Shown in pieces: positions 1 through 7,621 of a DNA stretch of 33,743 bases. The notes beneath the pieces were generated by a model that was given only the letters and a program-made list of their open reading frames with translations, made no database searches and was not told the DNA's origin. The first letter of the stretch is position 1. Each line of letters opens with the position of its first letter. This DNA comes from an uncultured Eubacterium sp. (GTDB taxonomy: Bacteria > Bacillota > Clostridia > Lachnospirales > Lachnospiraceae): positions 1-33,743 of the forward strand of contig CAKREC010000024.1 in the NCBI GenBank assembly GCA_934316925.1, read 5' to 3'. The position numbers and the translations under genes were made by a program.

Positions 1-2
1 AC

Positions 3-31
3 AGTATACCACAAATACTGCATTTCTTCAA
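3..31 (-). promoter_or_regulatory. Predicted sigma-A promoter for a gene beyond the left edge
   Basis: On the minus strand TTGAAG (26-31) and TATACT (3-8) are separated by 17 bases, a good housekeeping promoter. It points off the left edge of the window, so the gene it serves is not visible. The 69 bases after the dehydrogenase stop codon hold nothing else I can support. Confidence 0.45.
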
Positions 32-69
32 GTAAACATTGCCAGATGTTTTATGTATTTTTTATTTTA

Positions 70-1008
70 TTATTTACTTTTCATAAAATCCAAAATCTGG
101 TGATAAATGATATCCATCAGTTTCGTTCTCGCCTCAACACTGGCCCAGCCAATGTGCGGTGTGATCAGCAGTTTTTCGCTGTCTTTAAAGCCTCGGAACG
201 GACTGTTTTCCGACATCGGTTCTTCCCGCAGAACATCCAGCCCTGCCGCCTGGATCTGTCCCTTTTCCAGTGCTTTTACCAGATCCTCTTCCACCACGAT
301 CGGTCCACGTCCTAAATTCAGGAAAATGCACTGTGATTTCATTTTTTCAAAACAGGACTCATCGATCAGATTTTCTGTGTACGAATTCAGCGGTGCGTGT
401 ACCGAGATAATATCCGACTGACTCAGCAGCGTGTCAAGATCCACCTGACAGTATCCCGGCTGTGGCTTACTGTGTGAAGCTGAGTAGTAGATCACCCGCG
501 CGCCAAATGTCTCTGCGATCTGCGCCACTCTCCGCCCAATGTTTCCCAGACCGATGATCCCCCACGTTTTTCCCTGCAATTCATAAAAGCGCTTCTCAAA
601 ATGGGTAAACATGCTGTCGTTGGTGTAACGGTCTTCTTTTACATAGTCATCATAATAACGAAGTTTTTCCAGAAGGTAAAACAACATGGCAAATGTGTGC
701 TGTGCTACCGAATTCGTCGAGTAATCTGCTACATTGCGCCATGCGATCCCCCGGCGCTCCAGATAATCTTTGTCCAGATTATTCGTCCCCGTCGCCGTAA
801 CACAGATCAGTTTTAATTGTCTGGCGCTTTCCAGCGTTTTTTCATTCATCGGTGCTTTATTGATCACTAAAACATCCGCATCCGTCACACGATCCGGGAT
901 CTGATCCGGAGTAGAAAAAGTATACTTTATCACCTCTCCCAACTCTTCATATGACGTCAGGTCAATATCATCGCCGATTGTCTTGGCGTCTAAAAATACG
1001 ATTTTCAT
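70..1008 (-). CDS. D-2-hydroxyacid dehydrogenase, NAD-dependent
   Basis: This 312-residue cytoplasmic oxidoreductase has the usual length of the D-isomer-specific 2-hydroxyacid dehydrogenase family, which interconverts 2-keto acids and D-2-hydroxy acids using NAD(H). The Rossmann nucleotide loop GIIGLGNIGRRVAQ lies near residues 150-163. The segment LNLGRGPIV and the later HIGWASVEAR contain the conserved Arg/His catalytic surroundings. HIGWAS resembles glycerate/hydroxypyruvate reductases, but the substrate cannot be decided from sequence. The ATG is preceded by AGGAGATAGAGC. The stop codon of the upstream small secreted protein lies inside that ribosome site, three bases before the start, so the two genes are almost certainly cotranscribed. 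Confidence 0.9.
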   Translation of the reverse strand: MKIVFLDAKTIGDDIDLTSYEELGEVIKYTFSTPDQIPDRVTDADVLVINKAPMNEKTLESARQLKLICVTATGTNNLDKDYLERRGIAWRNVADYSTNSVAQHTFAMLFYLLEKLRYYDDYVKEDRYTNDSMFTHFEKRFYELQGKTWGIIGLGNIGRRVAQIAETFGARVIYYSASHSKPQPGYCQVDLDTLLSQSDIISVHAPLNSYTENLIDESCFEKMKSQCIFLNLGRGPIVVEEDLVKALEKGQIQAAGLDVLREEPMSENSPFRGFKDSEKLLITPHIGWASVEARTKLMDIIYHQILDFMKSK

Positions 1009-1011
1009 GCT

Positions 1012-1452
1012 CTATCTCCTACTATAATAATATCCATCAACCGCATTCGTTTCCGTTGCATTTTTGAACTTAACTTTGATGCGGTTCTTCTTGTCCAGTT
1101 TGATCGTGGCGGTATAACTTCCACCATCCAAACGGCTCCATCCCTCACCCGGAGCGTCTACATACAATTTTTTAAATGTAAGTTTTGCTGTCTTTTTACC
1201 TGTGATCTTATATGTCCCGCAATCTTTATTACGCCAGCCTTTTAAAACAACTGTCCCATTCTTTTTAAACGTAAATGTGTACTTGGTGCTGTATTCCATC
1301 ACAGGATCCTGAACCTTGTTTGACCACTTTTTCCCGGTCAATGTTTTTTTCAATGTTGTCTTGGACGCGGCCGTGGCAGGCACCGAAAACATAGATGCCA
1401 CACACATGACAATAAACGCAAGTGCAACCACTTTACCAAATAATTTCTTCAT
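1012..1452 (-). CDS. Small secreted beta-rich protein of unknown function
   Basis: This 146-residue protein starts with a clear Sec signal peptide: Lys-Lys, a hydrophobic run over residues 7-22, and an ATAAS cleavage region near residue 28. The mature part is about 115 residues of alternating hydrophobic and polar strands with repeated Gly-Thr-Tyr/Lys patterns, such as GTVVLKG, GTYKITGKKTAKLTF and GSYTATIKL. This suggests a small lipocalin-like barrel or sandwich. There is no lipobox, sortase signal or membrane anchor, so it is probably released or wall-associated. TGGAGG lies 8 bases before the ATG. The gene runs directly into the dehydrogenase gene, although no functional link is obvious. 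I do not recognise the family. Confidence 0.75.
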   Translation of the reverse strand: MKKLFGKVVALAFIVMCVASMFSVPATAASKTTLKKTLTGKKWSNKVQDPVMEYSTKYTFTFKKNGTVVLKGWRNKDCGTYKITGKKTAKLTFKKLYVDAPGEGWSRLDGGSYTATIKLDKKNRIKVKFKNATETNAVDGYYYSRR

Positions 1453-1584
1453 ACCAGATTCCTCCAGCTATTATTATTGTTATATCCAAATGAACAACAC
1501 AATAATAGTTTATCACACACACAATGGACATGCAAATATCCTGCATTTTTCGCACCCAGATTTAAAAGAAAGGCTATGGATAAA

Positions 1585-1620
1585 CAAAAAAGAGGACAAA
1601 CCATTTCTGATTCATCCTCT
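1585..1620 (-). terminator. Rho-independent terminator of perR-rubrerythrin operon
   Basis: Read on the minus strand, a fully paired 13-bp stem (three or more G-U pairs allowed) closes a GAAA tetraloop and is followed by a run of T. The arms are 1608-1620 and 1591-1603. It lies 28 bases after the rubrerythrin stop. The rest of 1453-1648 holds no gene I can support. Confidence 0.85.
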
Positions 1621-1648
1621 AAATATCCTTATTGACTCGGCTTTTCGA

Positions 1649-2191
1649 TTATCCGAAGTATCTCTTAAGCAGTCCCTCGAATGCTTTTCCGTGTCTAGCC
1701 TCATCGCGAGCCATCTCATGAACAGTATCATGGATCGCATCCAGGTTTGCAGCTTTTGCACGTTTGGCAAGATCTACTTTTCCAGCGGTCGCGCCATTCT
1801 CAGCATCGACACGCATCTGCAGATTTTTCTTGGTAGAATCGGTTACAACTTCGCCTAACAGTTCTGCAAATTTTGCTGCGTGCTCTGCTTCTTCCCATGC
1901 TGCTTTTTCATAGTAAAGTCCTACTTCCGGATATCCTTCACGATGAGCCACTCTTGCCATCGCAAGATACATACCAACTTCAGAGCACTCACCTTCAAAG
2001 TTTGCACGAAGATCTGCTACAATATCCTCGCTAACGCCTTTGGCAACACCTACTACATGCTCTGCTGCCCACTCTCTGTCACCGCTCTGCTCGGTGAACT
2101 TTTCTGCTGGTGCTTTACATACCGGGCAAAACTCCGGTGCTGCTTCTCCTTCATAAACATAACCACATACGGAACATACAAATTTTTTCAT
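1649..2191 (-). CDS. Reverse rubrerythrin (rubredoxin-like N-terminus, diiron C-terminus)
   Basis: This 180-residue protein has two CxxC knuckles at the N-terminus (CSVCGY and CPVCKAP), forming a rubredoxin-type Fe site. The ferritin-like diiron domain follows, with ExxH-type ligands in [19 protein letters not shown] and [11 protein letters not shown]. The rubredoxin-first order is the reverse of classical rubrerythrin and is typical of clostridial revRbr, which reduces hydrogen peroxide and often oxygen in anaerobes using NAD(P)H-derived electrons. AGGAG is only 2 bases from the first ATG (2197) but 8 bases from the second, so I place the start at 2191. The gene sits 47 bases after perR in the same orientation and is probably PerR-controlled through the operon promoter. 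Confidence 0.93.
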   Translation of the reverse strand: MKKFVCSVCGYVYEGEAAPEFCPVCKAPAEKFTEQSGDREWAAEHVVGVAKGVSEDIVADLRANFEGECSEVGMYLAMARVAHREGYPEVGLYYEKAAWEEAEHAAKFAELLGEVVTDSTKKNLQMRVDAENGATAGKVDLAKRAKAANLDAIHDTVHEMARDEARHGKAFEGLLKRYFG

Positions 2192-2238
2192 CTTCATTTC
2201 TCCTTTTAAATTTTATTATTTCAGGCTTACCTGAGTGA

Positions 2239-2625
2239 TTACTTATCCATACAGGATGGGCAAATGCCATAAAAATATACTTCATGGCCGTAAATCCTGC
2301 CTTTAAAATTGGCTGCTGCCATCTGATCGATGTCATCGATCGAATCCATCGGAAGATCCAAAACACTTCCACAGGATCTGCAAATAAAATGATTGTGCGG
2401 CTTTGTGCAGGCGTCAAAATGATCTACGCCATCCCCACACCGAAGCCGGAGTATCTCTCCCTGATCGGCCAGCAAATTCAGATTCCGGTACACGGTTCCC
2501 AGACTGATCTTCGGGAACTCCTCCCGGATCTTCATATAGACATGTTCTGCCGTCGGATGAGAGGTTGTACTCTTCAGGTAATTCATAATACCCTGTCGTT
2601 GTCTACTGAACTTTTGTGACGCCAT
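2239..2625 (-). CDS. perR: Fur-family peroxide-sensing repressor, PerR-like
   Basis: This 128-residue metalloregulator has an N-terminal winged helix (LGTVYRNLNLLADQGEI) and a C-terminal dimerisation domain with two CxxC structural-zinc pairs (CRSCG and CPSC near the C-terminus). The regulatory metal region contains HFD, then KPHNHF. An Asp in VLDLP occupies the place where PerR proteins have Asp and Fur proteins usually have Glu, so PerR is preferred over Fur or Zur. It heads an operon with reverse rubrerythrin, the expected target in Clostridia. The start at 2625 follows AAAGGAG at a good distance. An in-frame ATG six codons upstream overlaps that ribosome site and is unlikely. A palindromic box near the promoter suggests autoregulation. 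Confidence 0.88.
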   Translation of the reverse strand: MASQKFSRQRQGIMNYLKSTTSHPTAEHVYMKIREEFPKISLGTVYRNLNLLADQGEILRLRCGDGVDHFDACTKPHNHFICRSCGSVLDLPMDSIDDIDQMAAANFKGRIYGHEVYFYGICPSCMDK

Positions 2626-2643
2626 ATCCTCTCCTTTTTTCAA

Positions 2644-2658
2644 TAATGATAATCATTA
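2644..2658. promoter_or_regulatory. Fur/PerR box, perfect 7-1-7 palindrome
   Basis: TAATGATAATCATTA is a perfect 15-base dyad identical to the core of the classical Fur box. It lies just downstream of the predicted perR start point and upstream of its ribosome site, where bound repressor would block transcription of perR-rubrerythrin. Confidence 0.8.
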
Positions 2659-2669
2659 CTGTTATTGTT

Positions 2670-2698
2670 ATAATACACTTATCAATAATTTTTGTCAA
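2670..2698 (-). promoter_or_regulatory. Sigma-A promoter of perR-rubrerythrin
   Basis: On the minus strand a consensus -35 TTGACA (2693-2698) and -10 TATTAT (2670-2675) are separated by exactly 17 bases. Transcription would start near 2663, immediately before the palindromic box. Confidence 0.8.
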
Positions 2699-2734
2699 CA
2701 GCTTTTTGAAAAAAAATTTCAAAAAATTATACTG

Positions 2735-2764
2735 GGAACATTTCGACATTTTTTGACATACTAT
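2735..2764 (+). promoter_or_regulatory. Possible sigma-E-type sporulation promoter of cotJ operon
   Basis: CATACTAT (2757-2764) resembles the sigma-E -10 consensus CATACAnT, with a loosely matching GGAACATT 14 bases upstream. It lies 28 bases before cotJA. The assignment leans on the known sigma-E control of cotJ in Bacillus subtilis. The sequence match alone is weak. Confidence 0.35.
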
Positions 2765-2792
2765 GAAGTAATCAATCCCATAAGGAGTTACT

Positions 2793-3050
2793 ATGAATCT
2801 GCAAAACAAACCAATTGCCATGGCCTATGTTCCGTGGCAGCATTTTGAAAATGTTCTGGATTCAAAATGTGCATTGGAACAAGGGTCTATTTTTGAAGAC
2901 CTGATCTTCCCATTTATAGGCTCACAAGCCGCGTGTCAGTCATTGAACAACAATCGCCGGCAGTCAAATTCAAATAACCAGCGCATGTCTTCCTATTCTT
3001 ACGGCATGCAAAGAAATATGTCGCAGGAAAGGAGATGTCCATGTCAATGA
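2793..3050 (+). CDS. cotJA: Spore coat-associated protein CotJA
   Basis: This 85-residue protein has the CotJA signature near its N-terminus (MAYVPWQHFENVLD), followed by an EQGSIFEDL segment and a polar Asn/Ser/Arg-rich tail. CotJA is made in the mother cell during sporulation and incorporated into the inner coat with CotJC. TAAGGAG lies 6 bases before the ATG. The stop codon overlaps the start region of cotJB, so the genes are translationally coupled. The Asn/Gln-rich tail (residues 50-80) is low complexity. Confidence 0.88.
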   Translation: MNLQNKPIAMAYVPWQHFENVLDSKCALEQGSIFEDLIFPFIGSQAACQSLNNNRRQSNSNNQRMSSYSYGMQRNMSQERRCPCQ

Positions 3051-3313
3051 GCCAGCAAAAAATTTCTCAGGCAAAATTGCTGCAACAGGTGCGGGAAGCA
3101 TCTTTCGCCTTGATCGATCTTGGCTTATTTCTCGATACACACCCACGTGACGAAAAAGCCATGGATTACTTCAACCGCTATCAGCAGCAGAAAAAGGATC
3201 TCACGCGTGAGTACGAAAAAAATTACGGCCCTCTTTCTTATTCTGGGATCAACACCTGTCAGGGTTGGACCTGGGTTCAGGATCCATGGCCATGGGAAGG
3301 AGGTTGTAAATAA
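3041..3313 (+). CDS. cotJB: Spore coat protein CotJB
   Basis: This 90-residue protein carries family features: LLQQVREASFALIDLGLFLD, then HPRDEKAMDYFNRY, and an aromatic end WTWVQDPWPWEGGC. It is the second product of the cotJABC spore-coat operon and is mainly helical. Three in-frame ATGs occur at 3035, 3041 and 3047. The ribosome site AAAGGAG ends at 3034, giving best spacing (6) for 3041, while 3047 would form an ATGA overlap with the cotJA stop. The stop overlaps the cotJC start by one base (TAATG). Confidence 0.88.
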   Translation: MSMSQQKISQAKLLQQVREASFALIDLGLFLDTHPRDEKAMDYFNRYQQQKKDLTREYEKNYGPLSYSGINTCQGWTWVQDPWPWEGGCK

Positions 3314-3927
3314 TGTGGACTTATGAGCGGACTTTAGAGTATCCAGTAAATATTACACGCCCTAATGCCAAACTGGCGAAAGTGATCATCAGCCAATTCG
3401 GTGGCCCGGATGGAGAGCTTGGTGCTTCCCAGCGCTATCTGTCACAGCGGTATTCCAATATGAACCGGAAAGTTGCCGGAATTTTAACTGACATCGGCAC
3501 CGAGGAATTAAATCACATGGAAATGATCTGTGCCATCGTTCACCAGCTTACCAAAAACCTTACGGCGGATGAACTTCAGGCACAGGGATTTGCTGAGTAT
3601 TATGTCGATCATACCGTAGGACTCTGGCCACAGTCGGCAGGAGGAGTTCCTTTCAGTGCCACCCAGTTCCAAAGCACCGGTGATCCGATTACCGACCTTA
3701 CCGAAGATATGGCAGCCGAGCAGAAAGCCAGAACCACATACGACAATCTGCTTCGTCTGATCAAAGACTCCGAAGTTGCCGATCCGATCCGTTTCCTGCG
3801 CCAGCGCGAGTTGACCCATTTCCAGCGTTTTGGCGAGGGACTGCGTATTGTTCAGGATGGCTTAAATTCCAAAAACTTTTACGCATTCAATCCGGATTTT
3901 GACAAAAATTGCTGTAACAACCGATAA
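3313..3927 (+). CDS. cotJC: CotJC, manganese catalase-like spore coat protein
   Basis: This 204-residue protein belongs to the dimanganese catalase family (ferritin-like four-helix bundle). Putative metal ligands are visible in GELGASQRY, TEELNHMEMI, MAAEQKAR and RQRELTHFQRFGE, so the ExxH-type sites look intact. CotJC is a spore-coat component that may detoxify hydrogen peroxide. It ends the cotJ operon and is followed by a strong bidirectional terminator. AAGGAGG lies 9 bases before the ATG. The Cys-Cys-Asn-Asn-Arg end is slightly unusual and could take part in coat cross-linking, which is inference. Confidence 0.92.
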   Translation: MWTYERTLEYPVNITRPNAKLAKVIISQFGGPDGELGASQRYLSQRYSNMNRKVAGILTDIGTEELNHMEMICAIVHQLTKNLTADELQAQGFAEYYVDHTVGLWPQSAGGVPFSATQFQSTGDPITDLTEDMAAEQKARTTYDNLLRLIKDSEVADPIRFLRQRELTHFQRFGEGLRIVQDGLNSKNFYAFNPDFDKNCCNNR

Positions 3928-3933
3928 TTTAGC

Positions 3934-3979
3934 AAACAAAGAGGCGCGGCCGGGATTTCCCAGCCGCGCCTCTTTGTTT
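3934..3979. terminator. Strong bidirectional terminator between cotJC and amidase
   Basis: A perfect 17-bp inverted repeat (3934-3950 and 3963-3979) with the GC core GAGGCGCGGC encloses a 12-base loop. A-rich and T-rich ends lie on both sides, so it can stop the plus-strand cotJ transcript and the minus-strand holin-amidase transcript. Confidence 0.9.
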
Positions 3980-3992
3980 CATCGCAACCGCA

Positions 3993-4544
3993 TTACGCGT
4001 TCATAATTCCTTTTGCAATGGCTTCTCCGATCTTTTTTGCACCCACTTTCTGATAGCATTTGTAGTCGTCCTTGTCATCCACAAAGCAGACTTCGATCAG
4101 AATTGCTTTTGACTTTGTTTTGTTGAGCACATATAACGAATTGTTGATCTTGGTTCCCCAGTCGGTGAAACCAAGTTTTTTCATCTCGTCCCGGATCCCG
4201 GCTGCCGCCCGTTTCTTGATTCCGGTATTTTCCGTACAAAGGATCTCGCATCCTCCGTTTTTGCCATCACCACGTTTGTCATTTCTTCCCGAATTCAGAT
4301 GAATCGAAATATCCAGATCCACTTTATGCTTATTTGCCTTTTGTACGATCCGCTTCAAAACATCCATCTGATTCTTTCCATTGTTTACGGTGCAGTCATA
4401 TACTTTGTTTCCCTTTTTCCGCAATTGCCGGATCACATATTTTTTTATCTTTCTTGCTTCCTTGGACTCATCCAGATATCCTACCGCACCACTTCCCAGT
4501 CTGCCAGACTGGTTGTGGCCTGCGTGTACATTATACATTTTCAT
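3993..4544 (-). CDS. N-acetylmuramoyl-L-alanine amidase (phage-type endolysin)
   Basis: This 183-residue zinc amidase of the Amidase_3 family cleaves the bond between MurNAc and the L-Ala of peptidoglycan stem peptides. The zinc-binding pattern is visible as HAGH near residue 10, the Glu in DESKEARKI, the His in DISIHLNS (residue about 82) and the catalytic Glu in AILIEVCFVD. There is no signal peptide and no cell-wall-binding domain. This fits a holin-dependent phage endolysin and not a housekeeping autolysin. It overlaps the holin gene by an ATGA. No structural phage genes accompany the pair. A likely internal start at codon 3 cannot be excluded. Confidence 0.88.
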   Translation of the reverse strand: MKMYNVHAGHNQSGRLGSGAVGYLDESKEARKIKKYVIRQLRKKGNKVYDCTVNNGKNQMDVLKRIVQKANKHKVDLDISIHLNSGRNDKRGDGKNGGCEILCTENTGIKKRAAAGIRDEMKKLGFTDWGTKINNSLYVLNKTKSKAILIEVCFVDDKDDYKCYQKVGAKKIGEAIAKGIMNA

Positions 4545-4810
4545 TTTTCATTTCTCCCTTCCAGTAAATTACGAAATGCCTGGTGAAGACCTGTTGACGC
4601 CAGGCCGGACAGCATGCCGGATAATACGATCTCACCGGAAATGTGAGGAAAATTGATGAAAATATTCGTCACAAGTCCAAGCAGACACATAATGAGTGGA
4701 ATATATTTGTTGGGAATGAACGTCAGACTTTTCTTAACTACATATCCCACACAAAGACATATTCCCACGACCACCAGCACAAAATAATTTGTCAGTATCG
4801 TCAGATCCAT
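4541..4810 (-). CDS. Phage-type holin
   Basis: This 89-residue hydrophobic protein has three candidate membrane segments (about residues 6-26, 36-53 and 58-76) and a charged C-terminal tail (RNLLEGRNEK). The organisation and the NKYIPLIMCLLG segment resemble class I/II holins of the Hol44-like group, which open the membrane for endolysins. That family name is from memory. AAAGGAAG lies upstream of the ATG. The stop overlaps the amidase start (ATGA), the classical lysis-cassette arrangement. It is separated from clpB by a terminator, and I see no good promoter in the 55 bases between. Its expression may depend on read-through or a non-housekeeping sigma factor. Confidence 0.82.
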   Translation of the reverse strand: MDLTILTNYFVLVVVGICLCVGYVVKKSLTFIPNKYIPLIMCLLGLVTNIFINFPHISGEIVLSGMLSGLASTGLHQAFRNLLEGRNEK

Positions 4811-4863
4811 AGTTTCACTTCCTTTCTCGTTTGTTGTAGTCGACGTTTACCGCCGTTTGCTAT

Positions 4864-4895
4864 AAAAAAAGATGGCTCTTAGGAACCATCTTTTT
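4864..4895 (-). terminator. Rho-independent terminator of clpB
   Basis: AAAAAGATGG (4866-4875) pairs with CCATCTTTTT (4886-4895) around a 10-base loop. On the minus strand it is followed by TTTTTTTATA. It lies about 45 bases after the clpB stop. Confidence 0.85.
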
Positions 4896-4938
4896 CTAAT
4901 ATAATATTCTGTTTACAAGAAAAGGTGAATCATCCGCC

Positions 4939-7515
4939 CTACTGCAGAGTCAGTCCTTCCTCGCCGACCTGCAGCGTCACGACATCTCCCATATGAACAT
5001 CGTCTGCCAGAATCTTCTTTGCCAGCAGTGTCTCTACATTTTTCTGCAGGAATCGTTTTAAAGGACGCGCGCCATACGCAGGATCATATGCGTGATCCAC
5101 AATATAATCCACGGCCTCATCGCTTACCTGCAACGTAATCTCTTTGTCCGCAATTCTTCGGTTGATGTCTTTCACAAGCAGATCCACGATGCCGCCAATA
5201 TCCTCTTTGGATAATGGTTTAAACATAATGATCTCATCCAGACGGTTCAGAAATTCCGGACGGAAACTTCCTTTCAATCGATCCATCACTGCTTTTTCAC
5301 AATCCGGGTTGATGTTGCCATTTTCATCAATGCCATCCAGCAAAAATTCAGCGCCAAGATTCGATGTCATGATGAGTATTGTATTTTTAAAATCAACCGT
5401 CCGCCCCTGTGAATCTGTCACGCGGCCATCATCGAGCACCTGCAAAAGCACATTAAACACGTCCGGATGTGCTTTCTCGATCTCGTCAAAAAGCACAACG
5501 GAATATGGTTTTCTTCGTACCGCCTCGGTCAGCTGGCCGCCTTCCTCGTAGCCTACATATCCCGGAGGCGCTCCGATCAGACGAGACACAGAGTATTTCT
5601 CCATATATTCACTCATGTCAATACGAACCATGTTCGCTTCATTGTCAAACAGACATTCTGCCAGACTCTTGGCAAGTTCAGTCTTACCAACTCCGGTTGG
5701 TCCCAAGAACAAAAACGAACCGATCGGTTTGCTTGGATCCTTAATTCCGGCACGCGAACGAATGATCGCCTCGGTCACTTTCGTCACGCCTTCATCCTGT
5801 CCAATCACACGTTTGTGCAATTCTTCATCCAGATGCAGGGTTTTGTTTCGCTCGGATTCGGTTAGCTTGGCCACCGGAATTCCAGTCCAGCGTGAAATGA
5901 TCTTGGCAATCTCTTCATCACTGACGCTCTCATGAACCATGGTCGAATCCTGACTGCCAACCGCCTCTTCTGCTTTCTTTAACTGTTCGGTCAACTGTGG
6001 CAGCTGGCCATACTGGAGTTCTGCTGCCTTTTCCAGATTGTAGTTATGTTTTGCCACTTCGATCTGATTGTTGACATCCTCAATCTGTGCCTTCAGATTG
6101 TGTACCTTTTCAACAACAGCCTTTTCATTGTCCCATTTCGCCTTTTGTCCTGCAAACTCTTCCCGCAGCTCTGCCAGTTCTTTCTGCAGTTCCTGCAGCC
6201 GTTCCTGGCTGAGGTGGTCGGTTTCTTTTTTCAATGCAGCCTCTTCAATCTCCATCTGCATAATACGTCGCTGCACCTCATCCAATTCCACCGGAAGAGA
6301 ATCCAGTTCTGTCTTGATCAGCGCACATGCCTCGTCCACAAGGTCGATCGCCTTATCCGGAAGAAAACGATCCGTAATATAACGATCTGCCAATGTAGCC
6401 GCTGAAACCAGCGCACCATCGGTAATCTTGACACCGTGGAACACTTCATAACGGTCTTTCAGACCACGGAGAATGGAAATCGTATCCTCAACCGTAGGCT
6501 CATCCACCATAACCGGCTGGAATCGTCTCTCCAGTGCCGCATCTTTCTCAATATACATCCGGTACTCGTCCAATGTCGTAGCACCAATACAGTGCAGCTC
6601 GCCACGTGCCAGCATCGGCTTCAAAAGGTTGCCGGCATCCATCGCGCCATCGGTCTTGCCTGCGCCTACGATGGTGTGCAGCTCATCAATGAACAAAATG
6701 ATCTGTCCATCGCTGTCCTTCACTTCTTCCAGAACTGCTTTCAGACGTTCCTCGAATTCGCCACGATATTTGGCGCCGGCAACCAGAGAGCCCATGTCCA
6801 GAGCAAACACCTGCTTGTTCTTCAAGCCATCCGGCACATCTCCGCGCACGATACGTTGTGCAAGGCCTTCCACAACAGCCGTTTTACCAACACCGGGTTC
6901 TCCGATCAATACCGGATTGTTCTTGGTTTTTCGGGATAGGATCTGGATCATGTTTCGAATTTCCGAGTCCCTGCCGATCACAGGATCCAGTTTCTGTTCT
7001 CTGGCTCTCTCCACAAGATCATAGCCATACTTTGTCAGACTTTCATAAACCGCTTCCGGATTGTCAGTTGTAACCTTCTGATTTCCCCGGATCTTTGAGA
7101 GTGCCTGCAAAAACCGCTCTCTGTCAATCTGAAATTCTTTCAGAAGTTCTTTCACTTCTTTGGATGGCTTACGCAAAAGGCTAAGGAACAAATGCTCCAC
7201 CGAGACATATTCGTCTCCCATCGCATTGGCCTCGTTTTCCGCATAAACAAGCACTTTGTTCAGGTCATTTCCAACATAGACCTGTCCGCCCTCGACTTTT
7301 GGCCGCTTGCCGATCAGTCCCTCAACCTGTGCCTGGAACACTTTAGGATCGATCTCCATCTTTTGCAACAATTTTGCAAACAAGCTGTCCTCTACCGTAA
7401 GCATGCTGTAAAGCAGATGCTCCTGGGCGATTTCCTGATTGCCAAAATCATAGGCAATCTGTTCCAATTGATTCAGAATCTCAATCGATTTCTGTGTAAA
7501 TTTCTTAATATTCAT
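4939..7515 (-). CDS. clpB: ATP-dependent disaggregase ClpB
   Basis: This 858-residue Hsp100 chaperone rescues aggregated proteins together with DnaK/DnaJ/GrpE in the cytoplasm. Domain order is complete: Clp N-domain (residues 1-145), AAA+ D1 with Walker A GEPGVGKT (205-212) and Walker B ILFIDE (273-278), the long M-domain coiled coil of ClpB (about 400-525), AAA+ D2 with GPTGVGKT and a [11 protein letters not shown]alker B, and the C-terminal ClpB D2-small domain. The M-domain and the absence of a ClpP-binding IGF-type loop favour ClpB over ClpC. AAGGGAG precedes the ATG. A perfect CIRCE overlaps the promoter, so HrcA-type heat-shock repression is expected. Confidence 0.97.
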   Translation of the reverse strand: MNIKKFTQKSIEILNQLEQIAYDFGNQEIAQEHLLYSMLTVEDSLFAKLLQKMEIDPKVFQAQVEGLIGKRPKVEGGQVYVGNDLNKVLVYAENEANAMGDEYVSVEHLFLSLLRKPSKEVKELLKEFQIDRERFLQALSKIRGNQKVTTDNPEAVYESLTKYGYDLVERAREQKLDPVIGRDSEIRNMIQILSRKTKNNPVLIGEPGVGKTAVVEGLAQRIVRGDVPDGLKNKQVFALDMGSLVAGAKYRGEFEERLKAVLEEVKDSDGQIILFIDELHTIVGAGKTDGAMDAGNLLKPMLARGELHCIGATTLDEYRMYIEKDAALERRFQPVMVDEPTVEDTISILRGLKDRYEVFHGVKITDGALVSAATLADRYITDRFLPDKAIDLVDEACALIKTELDSLPVELDEVQRRIMQMEIEEAALKKETDHLSQERLQELQKELAELREEFAGQKAKWDNEKAVVEKVHNLKAQIEDVNNQIEVAKHNYNLEKAAELQYGQLPQLTEQLKKAEEAVGSQDSTMVHESVSDEEIAKIISRWTGIPVAKLTESERNKTLHLDEELHKRVIGQDEGVTKVTEAIIRSRAGIKDPSKPIGSFLFLGPTGVGKTELAKSLAECLFDNEANMVRIDMSEYMEKYSVSRLIGAPPGYVGYEEGGQLTEAVRRKPYSVVLFDEIEKAHPDVFNVLLQVLDDGRVTDSQGRTVDFKNTILIMTSNLGAEFLLDGIDENGNINPDCEKAVMDRLKGSFRPEFLNRLDEIIMFKPLSKEDIGGIVDLLVKDINRRIADKEITLQVSDEAVDYIVDHAYDPAYGARPLKRFLQKNVETLLAKKILADDVHMGDVVTLQVGEEGLTLQ

Positions 7516-7572
7516 ACGCCATAACTCCCTTCTTTATGTTGGTATGTCAATCGATCTCCTCGATTTACACAC

Positions 7573-7601
7573 ACTATAGCACTTTTATTAGCACTCGTCA
7601 A
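7573..7601 (-). promoter_or_regulatory. Sigma-A promoter of clpB
   Basis: On the minus strand TTGACG (7596-7601) and TATAGT (7573-7578) are 17 bases apart. The -35 hexamer falls inside the spacer of the CIRCE operator, so bound HrcA would directly occlude RNA polymerase. Confidence 0.85.
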
Positions 7602-7614
7602 TAGTGAGTGCTAA
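7588..7614. promoter_or_regulatory. CIRCE operator (HrcA box)
   Basis: TTAGCACTC, nine bases, then GAGTGCTAA: an exact match to the CIRCE 9-9-9 consensus. It starts only 8 bases after the coordinate where the upstream gene ends (7622), so the element is wedged between the stop codon and clpB. Confidence 0.97.
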
Positions 7615-7621
7615 TAATTTT

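Noticed and set aside
1316..1858. A 180-codon plus-strand frame spanning the gap between the small secreted protein and rubrerythrin
   Set aside because: It overlaps two supported genes on the opposite strand and a terminator, and lacks a ribosome site.
2703..2725. TTTTTGAAA / TTTCAAAAA inverted repeat upstream of cotJA
   Set aside because: Nine AT-rich pairs in an A/T-rich intergenic region are expected by chance. No T tail or known operator fits.
2603..2821. A 72-codon minus-strand frame upstream of perR
   Set aside because: It covers the perR promoter, the palindromic box and the start of cotJA; no ribosome site.
5144..7024. Several long open frames antisense to clpB (for example 5144-5551, 6436-6939, 6473-7024)
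   Set aside because: They lie wholly within a strongly conserved gene on the other strand, have no ribosome sites and no recognisable motifs. They are shadows produced by codon bias.
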